NCBI GenBank assembly: GCA_029820945.1
Contig: JALGUJ010000046.1
Location: 1 to 52,117, forward strand
DNA length: 52,117 nt
Source of the DNA: Candidatus Zipacnadia bacterium
GTDB taxonomy: Bacteria; Armatimonadota; Zipacnadia; Zipacnadales; UBA5352
Reading direction: 5' to 3'
Shown here: positions 37,093 to 47,400 of the stretch, in pieces
How the letters are laid out: every line of letters begins with the position of its first letter
How positions within the stretch are numbered: the first letter of the stretch is position 1
Position numbers and translations under genes: made by a program
Notes under the pieces: model-generated
What the model was told of the DNA's origin: nothing
The model's input: only the letters and a program-made list of their open reading frames with translations
Database searches by the model: none

Positions 37093-38011
37093 GTGACCTG
37101 CGCGACGGCGTGGCGGATGGCCGTCGCGTTCCTTGGCGTGTTGCTGGCCGGAGGGATGGGCATGGCCCAGCAGATCGCGTCGTTCGAGGACGAGGCGAAC
37201 CTGCAGCGCCTCTCCATCCCGGACGTGATAGTCGCGGAGCGCGTGCAGGAGCACGCCACCGATGGCGAGTGGTCGCTGCGCCTGGACATCCCCGGGAGCG
37301 AGAAGGATAACCTGGCCGGGGGTGAGCTTCGCCGCGGAGACGGACACCACGCAGTACACCGTGCTGGTGTTCGACGCATACAACCCGCAGGAAGGTGCCC
37401 TGCCGCTGAACTGGCGCATCGACCTCGCCGATGGCGGGAAGCAGTTCGGCGGGACACGGCTCGACGCGGAGAGCTCGACGCCGGTGGAGGTCTGGATCTC
37501 CGCTCTGGGGCCCATTGACCGCGTCCTGATCTACCGGCGGATGCCGCGCACCGATGCCACCATCTACCTTGACAACGTCCACTGGGCGACGGTCGAGGAC
37601 CGCTTTGAGCCGATCGATTACGTCGATCCACCGATGGGTGACGAGGCCGGCGGGCCCTCCACCGGCCGGATCGGAGCGCGCGAGGGCGTCGATGACTATC
37701 GCTACGTCCACACGCTGCGGCGGGCGATCGCCCGCGCCGAGGCCTCGGACAACGCCGATGCCCGGCGCGCGGCAGCCGAGGCGCGCGAGGAGCTTGAGCG
37801 CATCGTGGCGTCCATCGACTACTCGCCGCGCGTGCGCGGCACGGCGAAGTGGACCGAGAGCACGACCCTCGACGATGGCACACGCACGATCGGCGGCACG
37901 CTCAAGCTCCCCAACGGCCGGTCGCATGCCGAGTACGAGGTGCATCGCTGGATCGTCGCCGAGCACACCATGCGCATCATGGCGGCGCTGGGCGAGATCG
38001 AGGGGCAGTAG
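37093..38011 (+). CDS. Secreted protein of unknown function, single-base frameshift at 37318-37322
   Basis: GTG 37093 follows GAGGAG and begins a signal peptide (WRMAVAFLGVLLAGGMGMAQ). The first frame reads to DNLAGG; then a run of five Gs appears. With four Gs it would continue NLAGVSFAAETDTTQYTVLVFDAY to the stop at 38011, giving about 305 residues. The mature protein has a beta-sandwich-like domain (IASFEDEANLQRLSI...TIYLDNVHW) resembling carbohydrate-binding jelly rolls, then a helical domain (YVHTLRRAIARAEASDNADARRAAAEAREELERIV). It sits 22 bp before the DUF4838 gene. No enzymatic motif was recognised. Confidence 0.65.
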
Positions 38012-38032
38012 CTGAGCCGGAGGTGACCTGAG

Positions 38033-39871
38033 ATGGCGCGGTTCGCGAGCGCATTGATCTGCCTGGCGCTCGCCCTGCCGACGTGCGCGGTCGCGCAGCC
38101 GCTCGCGGAGGGTGGACGCTCGGACTGGTCGATCTACCGCGTGGCCGATGCCCCCGAGTCGGTGCTGCTGGCGGCCGAGGAGATCCAGCGCATCGTGCGC
38201 GAGTCAACCGGCGCGGAGCCGCCAATCGTCGATGAGCCCACGTCGCCGATGATCTGCCTGGGCGACAACGCGGCGGCGCAGGAGGCCGGCGTCAATGCGG
38301 AGGGCCTTCCCGATGATGGCTTCCGCATCAGGGCGGTGGATGGGAGCGTCTACATCGTCGGCAGCGACCGCCGGCGGGACGAGATCCGCTGGCGTGGCTG
38401 GACGAGCCGCGGCACGCTCTACGGCGCTTACGAGTTCCTCGAGCGCGTGGTCGGCGTGCGCTGGCTGCTGCCCGGCGAAGTGGGCGAGGACATCCCGGCG
38501 CACGAGACGCTGGAGCTGCCCGAACTCGACATCGAGGAGCAGCCGGACTTCCCGGTGCGCGTGATGCAGGGCATCCAGCAGGAGCTGCCCGAGGGGTTGG
38601 AGGACCCGCGCATGGTCGCAACGTGGCTGAACCGCCAGAAGATGCCCTCGACGCAGTTCGACGGCTGGAAGCTGGGCTGGGGACACTCGTGGAATGACTA
38701 CATCAGCGAGGAGACGCTCGCCGAGCACCCCGAGTGGCGGGCCATCCCGCGCAGCCAGGAGAAGCGCTGGATCCCCGGGCGCCACGCCGCGGTGAAGTAC
38801 TGCACCACCAACGAGGAGATGGTCCGCGCCTTCGCGCAGGGCGTCATGGCGCGGCTGGAGGCGCACCCCGACCACCTGTCCGCGGCGATCTCGCCCAGCG
38901 ACGGCGGCGCGTTCTGCATGTGCGAGGACTGTGCGCCCTTCGTCCACGACGACCCGCACGGCTGGCCATCGTTCGCGCCGCTGGTGCTGCGCTTCTACAA
39001 CGACGTGGCGGAGATCGTCGCCGAACGCTTCCCAGAGCGGCAGCTCCCCGGCTACGTCTACTACAACTACATGTATCCGCCCGACGAGACCATCGAGATG
39101 CACCCGAACGTGTGGCTGGTGTTCTACGGCCTGCGCTACTACGGCTGGGGGCTCGCCAAGCCCACCTATGCCGAGGAGTTCCGCGACGTCGTCTTCGGCT
39201 GGTCGCGCTTCACCGACAACCTCGTCTACGGCAGCTATACGGTCTGGATGCGCGCATTCAACGGCACGCCCATCCCGCCCGCGCGCAGGATCCTGAAGAT
39301 GGAGCTGCCTATCGCCCACGAGGCCGGCTACCGCGGCGGGTCGATGGTGGGGATCGCCGCGTGGGGCTACGGGGGGCCGGCGAACTACATCATGGCGAAG
39401 CTGCTGTGGGACGCGGAGGAGGACGTGGATGCGCTCTTCGATGAGTGGCTGCAGCGGGCCTACGGGCCCGGCGCTCCGCCCATGCGCGAGCTCTACACGA
39501 TGCTCGAGCAGCGCATGTACGACTGGAAGGAGGCGGAGAGCATCGAGTACCGCGGCGAGCAGTACGAGGTCAACTACGCCGTCATCGATGCGGTCTACCG
39601 GCCGGTCTTCGGCGAGATGGAGCGGCTCTACCTCGACGCGCTCTCCAGGGCCGAGACCGATGCGCAGCGCGCGCGGCTGCAGATGTTCGGCGACAACCTC
39701 ATCAAGCTGCACCACGACATGCGCGAGGCCGGGATGATCGACGAGGGCGAGGCCTCGCACTTCTACCGCACGGACGAGCAGTACGAGGCGTGGCTGGCCG
39801 AGCAGCGCACATCTCTGTCACTCGACCCCCACCGCTATCCGATCTGGCACGGCGAGTGGTCAGCGAACTGA
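38033..39871 (+). CDS. Secreted DUF4838 protein (alpha-glucuronidase/GH20-like fold), short form
   Basis: 612 residues with signal peptide MARFASALICLALALPTCAVA. The N-terminal alpha/beta domain (APESVLLAAEEIQRIVRESTGAEPP, GTLYGAYEFLERVVGVRWLLPGE) resembles the GH67/GH20 non-catalytic N-domain. The DUF4838 barrel follows with GHSWNDYI, AISPSDGGAFCMCEDC and GYVYYNYMYPP. The CxCxxC motif (CMCEDC) recurs as CECENC in the other DUF4838 protein at 48790, so it is probably a structural metal site. GGAGGTGA lies just before ATG 38033. It likely acts on exported polysaccharide; catalytic residues are not known for the family. Confidence 0.85.
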   Translation: MARFASALICLALALPTCAVAQPLAEGGRSDWSIYRVADAPESVLLAAEEIQRIVRESTGAEPPIVDEPTSPMICLGDNAAAQEAGVNAEGLPDDGFRIRAVDGSVYIVGSDRRRDEIRWRGWTSRGTLYGAYEFLERVVGVRWLLPGEVGEDIPAHETLELPELDIEEQPDFPVRVMQGIQQELPEGLEDPRMVATWLNRQKMPSTQFDGWKLGWGHSWNDYISEETLAEHPEWRAIPRSQEKRWIPGRHAAVKYCTTNEEMVRAFAQGVMARLEAHPDHLSAAISPSDGGAFCMCEDCAPFVHDDPHGWPSFAPLVLRFYNDVAEIVAERFPERQLPGYVYYNYMYPPDETIEMHPNVWLVFYGLRYYGWGLAKPTYAEEFRDVVFGWSRFTDNLVYGSYTVWMRAFNGTPIPPARRILKMELPIAHEAGYRGGSMVGIAAWGYGGPANYIMAKLLWDAEEDVDALFDEWLQRAYGPGAPPMRELYTMLEQRMYDWKEAESIEYRGEQYEVNYAVIDAVYRPVFGEMERLYLDALSRAETDAQRARLQMFGDNLIKLHHDMREAGMIDEGEASHFYRTDEQYEAWLAEQRTSLSLDPHRYPIWHGEWSAN

Positions 39872-39897
39872 GGGCGCGGGCCGCAGCGGGCCCGCCC
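39872..39897. terminator. Terminator-like hairpin between convergent DUF4838 and DUF1846 genes
   Basis: A GC-only stem (GGGC..GGGCC / GGCCCGCCC) with a two-base bulge sits directly after the DUF4838 stop in a 37-bp convergent gap. No T-tract. Confidence 0.35.
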
Positions 39898-39908
39898 ATG
39901 CTTGGGAG

Positions 39909-41432
39909 CTATCTCAGGAAGTACCCGCTGGCGGTGGGGCGGGCGTCGGTCGTCATGGCGATGCCGAGCTTGCGCAGGCCGGTCTCGTCGCCCGTTCCGG
40001 GCTCGTGGGTCAGGTGCATCTGGGTACCGCGCAGGCGCGGGAGCATCTCGATCCCCGCACGGGCCGCGGGGTTCGCGGCGGCGGTGATGCCCAGCGCAAT
40101 CAGCACCTCCTGGACGTTGAGGCTCGGCGAGTTGGAGTCCAGGTATTTGGCCTTGAGCTCGGTCAGGTCACCGATGACGTCCGCGGGCAGCAGGTGGATG
40201 TGCTCGGGGATGCCGGCGAGGAGCTTGATGCCCTTGATGATCGCCGCCGAGCCCGAGTGGAGCAGCGCCGAGTTGCTTCCGGTCACGATTGTGCCGTCAT
40301 GAAGCTGCAGTGAGGCGCCGCAGTAGAAACCGTCGTTGCCCTTGCGGCGTCTCTCGGCGTCCACGGCGGCCTCGCGGGCGGGTGTGACGACCGGCCGGTC
40401 GGTGGGGCTCACGCCCAGGCGCGCCATGAGCTGCTCGGTGCGGCTGACGGCCTCCGGCCCGCACAGGCCCTGGCTGAGCTCGCGGGAGTGGCGGAAGTAG
40501 CGGCGGATGACCTCCTGGGTGGAGGCCTCGCGCACGAGGGCATCGTCCACGATCCCCGCCGCCGCCCGGTTCACGCCCATGTCGGTCGGGGACTGGTAGG
40601 GGACGTGCTGGCCGGTGTCCGCCGCGATACGGTCGATGATGGCCTTGAGGATGGGGAAGCTCTCGATATCTCGGTTGTAGTTGACGGCCTTCTCGCCGTG
40701 CGCCTCCAGGTGGAAGGGGTCGAGCATGACGATGTCGCCGAGGTCGGCCGTGGCCGCCTCGTAGGCGACGTTGACCGGGTGCTCGAGGGGCAGGTTCCAG
40801 ATGGGGAAGGTCTCGAACTTGGCATAGCCCGAGTGCAGGCCGCGGCGATGGTCGTGGTAGAGCTGGGAGAGGCAGGTGGACATCTTGCCACTCCCCGGGC
40901 CGGTGCCCGTGACCACGACGATGGGGGCCTCCGTCTCGATGTAGGGGTTCTGCCCGTAGCCCTGCTCCGAGACGACGGAGTCCACATCGTGGGGATAGCC
41001 CGGGATGTCCGCGTGCCGATAGACGGCGATGTGCTTCATCTCCATCTGCTGGGCGAGGCGGTCGGAGACGGGGCCTTCACGGTATCGGCTGAGAACCAGG
41101 GCCGATGTGGCGATGCCCCAGTCGCGCAGGTCGTCGATGGCGCGCATGGTAGCGAGGTCATAGGTCATGCCGAAGTCGCCGCGGATGCGCCCGCGCTCGA
41201 GGTCCCGGCAGTAGACGCAGAAGACGACCTCGATCTCGTCCTTGAGCCCCTGCAGCAGGCGCATCTTGACGTTGGGATCGTAGCCGGGGAGCACTCGGGC
41301 GGCGTGGAAGTCGAAGGTGAGCTTGCCGCCGAACTCCAGATAGAGCTTGCCGTCGTACTGCTCGACACGCTCCAAAATGGCGGCGGTCTGTTCGGCGAGA
41401 TACCTCTCGTTGTCGAAGGCCTCAGCGGGCAT
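39909..41432 (-). CDS. DUF1846 family protein
   Basis: 507 residues matching the DUF1846 family over its full length. It starts with LYLEFGGKLTFDFHAARVLPGYDPNVKMRLL, a highly conserved opening, and contains a Walker-A-like VVVTGTGPGSGKMSTCLSQLYHD, then TFPIWNLPLEHPVN and CGASLQLHDGTIVTGSNS. The family has crystal structures but no established reaction; the P-loop suggests ATP or phosphate binding. ATG 41432 is preceded by GAGGTG; in-frame GTG 41438 is less likely. It is separated from the MBL-AP operon upstream by a 188-bp gap with a hairpin, so it probably has its own promoter. Confidence 0.9.
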   Translation of the reverse strand: MPAEAFDNERYLAEQTAAILERVEQYDGKLYLEFGGKLTFDFHAARVLPGYDPNVKMRLLQGLKDEIEVVFCVYCRDLERGRIRGDFGMTYDLATMRAIDDLRDWGIATSALVLSRYREGPVSDRLAQQMEMKHIAVYRHADIPGYPHDVDSVVSEQGYGQNPYIETEAPIVVVTGTGPGSGKMSTCLSQLYHDHRRGLHSGYAKFETFPIWNLPLEHPVNVAYEAATADLGDIVMLDPFHLEAHGEKAVNYNRDIESFPILKAIIDRIAADTGQHVPYQSPTDMGVNRAAAGIVDDALVREASTQEVIRRYFRHSRELSQGLCGPEAVSRTEQLMARLGVSPTDRPVVTPAREAAVDAERRRKGNDGFYCGASLQLHDGTIVTGSNSALLHSGSAAIIKGIKLLAGIPEHIHLLPADVIGDLTELKAKYLDSNSPSLNVQEVLIALGITAAANPAARAGIEMLPRLRGTQMHLTHEPGTGDETGLRKLGIAMTTDARPTASGYFLR

Positions 41433-41541
41433 GGGCACACCTCACTCGGGTTTCCCCCCAGGGAGTCCTTCGAGCACGGAGCTCTCTCACCTCCCGCGCG
41501 GGGTCGGCGGCGCGTCGGCTGCGGGATCAACGACAGACGGC

Positions 41542-41564
41542 GGGCGCGGCACGGGTCCGCGCCC
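41542..41564 (-). terminator. Hairpin after the MBL/alkaline-phosphatase operon
   Basis: A perfect 8-bp stem GGGCGCGG/CCGCGCCC with a 7-base loop lies 57 bases beyond the MBL stop on the minus strand. There is no long T-tract; a few T residues follow. Confidence 0.45.
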
Positions 41565-41620
41565 TACAATACGACAACGGTGTGCGCACGGCGGCGTCCG
41601 CATCAGCCTGTGTCGTCGCT

Positions 41621-42478
41621 CTACAGCGCCAAACGCATCAGCTCTTCCCCGAAGACAATCTCGCCGGAGTAGACCTCCGCCATCTCGGCGATGGCGCGGT
41701 CGCGGTCGGCCGCGAGGCCGGGCGTGAGATGCGCGAGCACCAGGCGCCCAGCACCTGCGTCTCGGGCAAGCTCGGCGGCGTCCAGCGTGCCGTAGATGCA
41801 GGTCGCGAGGTCCGTATGCAGGGCCTCCTGGCGAAGTGGAGCGTTCGCCACGACGGTGTCCGCGCCGGCTGCCAGCTCGACGACCTCGTCGCAGGGCGCG
41901 GTGTCGCCGGTGAAGCAGACGCTGCCTCCCTCCCAGTCGAAGCGCCACGCCAGCGGCCAGAGCAGAGGCTGCATGTGCCGGGAGCGCGCGCAGGTGGCGG
42001 TCCATCCGTTGCCCTCAATGACCGCGCCCGGCTCGACGTCGCGCGCCTCGTAGCGTGGCCCGGATCTCGGCAGCGAGCCGCCGCGCTGCAGGTGGCAGCG
42101 TTTGCTGGCGACGTCCTCAATGCGCGCGCGGATATCGTCGGCGAAGGCGCCATCGGGGCCGAAGAGCCTCTCCGTGATCGCCTCGGTGGGCGGCGGCCCG
42201 ATGACCTGCAGGGGCGGCTCGTCCGTGGACTGGTCCCAGCGGAAGAGCATCAGGCAGGGGTAGTCCGCGTTGTGGTCAGAGTGGTGGTGAGTGAAGAAGA
42301 GCCAGCCGACGTCGGTCGGCCTCAGGCCGGCGGCGACGAGCTTGTGGGTGGCCGCAGGACCGCAGTCGATCATCACCACGGAGTCGCCGATCTCGATGGC
42401 GTGGGCGCTGCCCCATCGTTCGGGCGACGGCCCCGGTGTCCCTGCTCCGAGGATGTGCAGCGTCGGCACCGGCCTCAC
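41621..42478 (-). CDS. Metallo-beta-lactamase-fold hydrolase, RNase Z-like
   Basis: 285 residues, no signal peptide. LHILGAGTPGPSPERWGSA opens the fold like RNase Z, and the metal motif is FTHHHSDHN. GDTAPCDEVVELA and VLAHLTPGL supply later conserved positions. It lacks the long exosite arm typical of true tRNase Z. Start GTG 42478 overlaps the stop of the upstream phosphatase gene by 4 bp (GTGA), indicating translational coupling. It probably hydrolyses a phosphoester or lactone in the same pathway as its neighbours; which one is unknown. Confidence 0.83.
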   Translation of the reverse strand: MRPVPTLHILGAGTPGPSPERWGSAHAIEIGDSVVMIDCGPAATHKLVAAGLRPTDVGWLFFTHHHSDHNADYPCLMLFRWDQSTDEPPLQVIGPPPTEAITERLFGPDGAFADDIRARIEDVASKRCHLQRGGSLPRSGPRYEARDVEPGAVIEGNGWTATCARSRHMQPLLWPLAWRFDWEGGSVCFTGDTAPCDEVVELAAGADTVVANAPLRQEALHTDLATCIYGTLDAAELARDAGAGRLVLAHLTPGLAADRDRAIAEMAEVYSGEIVFGEELMRLAL

Positions 42479-44463
42479 TCCTCGTCCGTGACGTCGCCCT
42501 GAAGCTGGATCGGCTTAGGCTTGACCGTAGGGCGCCGGACGACGTTGCGGGCGGTCGGCGTGATCTCGCCGCGCTCCGGGTACTCGGCGTGCTGGCCCTC
42601 CAGGAACTCGTGCAGCACGCGGCCCTCGCTCTGCGCCGGGACGTCAAGCCCCAGCAGGTACGCGAGGGTGGGGGCCACGTCGGTCGTGCACACGCGGAAC
42701 TGCTCCAGCCAGGGCGCCGGTTCCTGGGCGCGGATGCCCGCGCCCCCGAGGGTCATCACGCCCATGACCGAGGTCGTGTCCGTCTCGTAGGTGGGGATCA
42801 TCGGCCCGTGGTTGCCGCCCCGGCAGGGGAAGACAATGCGCTCCTCGCCCAGCCTCAGCACCTCCGGGCCGGACCAGCGGTAGCCGCCGGCGTAGACGAA
42901 GCAGACGTCGCCGATGTACTCGCCCCAGAGGCCGATCATCGGCGCATCCTCGCGTGCGAGCACGATCGGCAGGGCGTGGTCGCCGGTCTCGGGGTCGGTG
43001 ATCGACCGCATCTTCGTGATCACAGCGCGGCGCAGGTCCTCGTACTCCTCGGACGGCACGATCCCGCCCTCGTCGCGGCCCTGCAGGTTGATCCACAGGT
43101 GGTTCTGGGCGAAGAAGAGCTTGCTGCGCGCCCAGTCGATGCCCTGGCCGTCCTCGGTCCGCTCCAGCCAGCCCTCCTCCAGGAAGGCGTTGATAAGCGA
43201 CACGGCCTTGACGTTGCCGGGCATGCCGTGGTCGGAGGCGATGCAGAAGACCGCCTCGCCGTCGTCGAACAGGTCGAGGAAGCGCCCGAGCAGCCGGTCG
43301 GCCGCGCGGTAGTAGCCGCGAATGATCTCCCACGCCTCCTCCTCGCCCTCTGGATCGTAGCCGGTAGCGGTGGGATCGACGCGCTGCACGAAGGTGTGAC
43401 CCATCGCGTCGAGGATGTGCCAGTGCAGATAGAGCACCTGTGCGCCGGTCTGGTCCATGGCGATCTGAACCGCGCGCGGCCACCACTCGCTCTCGTCGGC
43501 CATGACCTCATCAACGGTCTCGAAGTCGGCCAGGCGCCCGCTCCGGTGGAGGTCGCAGGTCTGACCGGCGTGCACGTAGGGCCCGAGCTCCTCGATGAGC
43601 CGCCGGCCCAGCTCGGGGTCGGAGCAGATGCGGCCATCGGTGGGGAAGGCGTCGGAGCGGTAGAGCTGGATGCGCGAGGCATCCGGCGCCAGCTCGACGA
43701 GCTTGAAGCGGAAGGCACCCTCGGCCTCGCCGTGGTCCTCGGTGGAGAACTGAGCGTGGACCCAGTCGCTCCACTGCCCCAAGCTCAGCGAGGCGACCGG
43801 GCAGGAGGCGTCGCGCTCGGGCGAGATGAGCACGGTATCGTAGGCCTCCTGGCCAAGCACCAGCGCGTGGAAGGTGGGGCCGAGGCCCTCCGTGGTCGTG
43901 TGGACCTCGAGGATGGCCTCCAGGGGCTCAACGCCGGCGTCGGGCAGGTTCCGCCAGCCCTCGGCGGGGGCCAGCTCGATGGGGTCGGTGGTGTTCAGCT
44001 CCGGGCAGTTGTGGTAGTTGGTGGGCATGGCGAGGTCGAACCAGGACTGCGCGGGCTTGAAGAGCCACTCGATGTGCGTGACCATCTCCGGGCGCGTGGG
44101 CGGGTAGCCCGCGTAGTTGAAGACCACGCTGCGCACGCCGTTGCGCGCCGCGGTCTCCCACAGGTACTCGGCCCGGCAGAAGCCGGCGTTGAAGGCCTCC
44201 TCGCGGTGCGAGACGGTATGCGCCTCGCCGGGGATGCGCGAGCCCCACTGGATGACGCCGTGCGTGCCGGGGGTGGAGCCGGTGGCGAGCGTGGTCCAGT
44301 TGGTGGGCGTCTGGGCCGGGATCACCGACCGGATGCGGGTGAAGACGCCCTTCTGCAGGAGGCGCTCGAAGTTGGGCAGGATGCCCTCGTCGAGGAACTT
44401 CTCGGTCATGTTGGGCACCTGAGCATCGAAGCCCAGGAACAGCGCGCGTTTCACCTGTGCCAT
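42475..44463 (-). CDS. Alkaline-phosphatase-superfamily phosphodiesterase/phosphatase
   Basis: 662 residues, cytosolic. ALFLGFDAQVPNMTEKFLDEGILPNFERLL is the superfamily opening with the first metal Asp. QTPTNWTTLATGSTPGTHGV carries the nucleophile Thr. Later metal sites are LDAMGHTFVQRVDP, IASDHGM and GGNHGP. The pattern is that of NPP/PglZ-type phosphodiesterases and related phosphomutase-like enzymes. ATG 44463 is preceded by GGAGGA nine bases upstream. It lies 18 bp after the large multidomain protein and overlaps the MBL gene, so all three form one operon. The substrate could be a nucleotide-sugar or other phosphodiester. Confidence 0.85.
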   Translation of the reverse strand: MAQVKRALFLGFDAQVPNMTEKFLDEGILPNFERLLQKGVFTRIRSVIPAQTPTNWTTLATGSTPGTHGVIQWGSRIPGEAHTVSHREEAFNAGFCRAEYLWETAARNGVRSVVFNYAGYPPTRPEMVTHIEWLFKPAQSWFDLAMPTNYHNCPELNTTDPIELAPAEGWRNLPDAGVEPLEAILEVHTTTEGLGPTFHALVLGQEAYDTVLISPERDASCPVASLSLGQWSDWVHAQFSTEDHGEAEGAFRFKLVELAPDASRIQLYRSDAFPTDGRICSDPELGRRLIEELGPYVHAGQTCDLHRSGRLADFETVDEVMADESEWWPRAVQIAMDQTGAQVLYLHWHILDAMGHTFVQRVDPTATGYDPEGEEEAWEIIRGYYRAADRLLGRFLDLFDDGEAVFCIASDHGMPGNVKAVSLINAFLEEGWLERTEDGQGIDWARSKLFFAQNHLWINLQGRDEGGIVPSEEYEDLRRAVITKMRSITDPETGDHALPIVLAREDAPMIGLWGEYIGDVCFVYAGGYRWSGPEVLRLGEERIVFPCRGGNHGPMIPTYETDTTSVMGVMTLGGAGIRAQEPAPWLEQFRVCTTDVAPTLAYLLGLDVPAQSEGRVLHEFLEGQHAEYPERGEITPTARNVVRRPTVKPKPIQLQGDVTDEE

Positions 44464-44481
44464 GCGTCTCACTCCTCCGAA

Positions 44482-47400
44482 TCAGGTTGGTCTGTTGGGC
44501 GACCGACGTATGCCGTCGTAGATGTCCTGCTCCGGCTCGGCCGGATGCACTCGGGAGCGTTTGAGGTGCAGCTTCCAGGCGCCGGCCCACCCCTGGTGGA
44601 CAGCCGGCGGGGCGTGCCTGTCCAGCAGCCCCCAGAAGCAGTGGCGCGACCGGGTTATGGCCTCGCTGTAGGTCATGCCGATGCGCGGCGAGTAGCGGTC
44701 CTGGGGGGCCAGGTGCAGCGTGGGCGGGTGGATACCGTAGAGCTCATTGACCCATAGGGACAGGAGGTAGAGCTTCCTGGGCTCCCAGGGCTGGAGGCCG
44801 AGGGTGGACAGCTCTGTGAACCGCCCCGGATCGCCCGCGGCGTCGAAGGCCTCGATGGTCGCGCGCGCGGTCTCGCCCACGCCGTGGGCGTAGTAGCCCT
44901 CCTGGGCAATAGGCCCTTCGGCCACGAGCACCTCGGGGCGGAGCGCGCGGATCAGCGCGACGAGGCGCCGCACGAGCGGCTCAAGCCCACCGCACTGCTG
45001 GTAGCGCTCGGCGATCTTGTGCGGCAGGTCGCGCTCGCTGAAGATGAACTCGCGGAATGTGTGCACGACGGGCACGCCGAGGGTCATGGCGGCGGCCTCG
45101 GTCTCGCGCGCCTGGTAGTCGCCCGCCGCCTGGTGGTCCTTGCGCCCGCCGGAGATGAGCACGTAAGCGGCGTCGAACTCCTCACCGAGCGCGGCCAGCG
45201 GCGAGCCGTTGATGTGGTGGCCATGCGGGGAGGCGTAGAGCAGTCCCATGCGCGCGCCGGTCTCGCGGCGGGTGTGCCAGGCCCCGTGCCCGTCGGTGGC
45301 GATGATGGCCCCGCGCTCCCCGGCCATCCAGCCGCGGCCCTGCGCGAAGGCCACCGCGTGTGGCCAGCAACTGCGCTGCGTGCGCACGGGCTCCCAGCGC
45401 CTGGACCCGGGCGGGCAGCGGAGCGTCACCAACGGCGAGACGGCCCAGGCAGAGCCGTCGGCGTCCACGGCCACGTCGCGCAGGCAGGCGAGGTCCAGCA
45501 GCTCATCGGGCAGCGCCACCCGATCGAGCGTCCAGCTCCCCCCGCCATCCTCGGTGCGCAGCACGTTCCCCCAGTCGCCGACGATCCAGCCGAGGCGCTC
45601 GTTGGCGAAGGCGATGGCGTGCCAGGCCACCGGCCATCCGTGCGTGCGGCGCGGGGTGGGGAGCCGCACGGGGCGCCAGCACCGGCCGCCGTCCGTGGTC
45701 AGCAGGACCGTCTCGTTGAAGCCGGCCGCCACTGCGACCGAATGGTCCTGGAAGTGCACGTCGTGCAGCCACGCCGGGGTGGGGACGCGGCGCATCTGCC
45801 GCCACGTCGCGCCGCCGTCGGTAGTGTGTAGCACGCAGCCGTACTCGCCGACGGCCCACCCGTGCCGCTCGTCCACGAAGTGGACGGCGCTGAGCCAGGT
45901 GGCCTCGCCGTCGAGCTGTTTGGTCCAGGTGCGCCCGCCGTCGTCGGTGGCCAGGATCACCCCCATCCCGCCCTCCAGGGCGACCTCTGAGTCGCGGGGC
46001 CAGCCGCCGACGGCCCAGCCGCGCCGGTGGTCGATGAAGCAGATGTCCTCGAGGATGTAGCGAGTGCCCGAGGCCTGCACGCTCCATGTCTCGCCGCCAT
46101 CGGTGGTGTGCAGCACGGTGCCGAGGCCGCCCGCGGCCCAGCCGTGATCGCGGTCCAGGAAGCAGACCGCCTGCAACCGGTCACTGCTGCGGTCGCGCTC
46201 TGCGATGGTGCCATCGTCGTCTGGTGGGCGGCCGAGGGCGGCTGGGGGCGGGGTCGGGCGCTCCACGCGCGCGACGGCCTCGCGGTTCAGCGCCACGAGG
46301 CCGAAGTACGTGGGGTCGCGGAGCCAGCGACGTGGCGGCTGCCGCGCCCAATCGGGGTGGGGCGCGGTGCGGAACGCGGGTGACCAGATGATCTCCCGCG
46401 CCGGACGGCCATCCCGGGCGGCGCGATGGCGGTGGAGATTCAGCCCCCAGAGCCTGGACACGCCCTCTCCGGAACAGAGCGCGCGGAGCGGGATCGCCAG
46501 CTCTGTGATCCAGGTGCTCTGCTCCTCGTCAAGAGTCACCCGCGCGCGGGCGCCCGAGCGCCACCGGGGATGCGCGGAAACGCTGCACATGCCGAAGGTG
46601 TCGTAGTAGCGCTCCAGCAGATCGCCGCGTGAGTTCACGAGGACGTGCAGGTGCCCGGCGTGATGGCGGTCCGAGGCGCCGAGGTTAGGGGCGACGGCAA
46701 CCTCGACGTAGTCGCCCCAATCGAGGCCGAAGTGCTCGCGGCGGTCGAGGTAGTTGACCCGGCGGTCGCCCTCGCCGTACTCGGCCTCCTCCTCCCGCCG
46801 CGTGACGACGCGCAGGTCGGCCAGATCGCTCTCCCGGCAGTCGAAGCGCACGTAGAGGTTGCGGTCATCGTGGGCCACGCAGGCCGCTACGCCGCGGTCC
46901 GGCGTGGCGGTGGCGTCGTCGCGGAAGTCGCCGAGCTGTTCGGCCGACTCCCACTCATACACGGACGGGAAGTCGCGCTCGGCGGGCACGAGCCGGACGG
47001 CCGGCGCCATGGGGGTCCAGCGCCTGGCCGGTGGGCGTGGCTCAGCGACCGGGCGGTCATGCAGGGCGATGACGGTGCGCTCGCCACGCGTCTGCACGGG
47101 CCGACCGCGCCCGGCGCGCCGGATGCGGCACAGGTCGATCCCCCACGCGGTGCCCTCGCTGAGATGCGGTCGGAGAGTACGGAGGGGGATACGCGCGGCG
47201 ATCCGCCAGGCGTCGTCGAGCGCCTCCGCCTCGATCTGGCTCTCGGAGCGCCAGGCGGGGCAGATGGTGCCTGTCTCCCATGGGTCGTAGAAGGCGTCGA
47301 GGACCGCTCCGAGGGGATTGACGGCGATGAAGTACCAGGCGCCCTCGAGGAAGACGCGATTGGGCTCGCGCGGGCGAAGATCGCCGATGATGTTCCAGGG

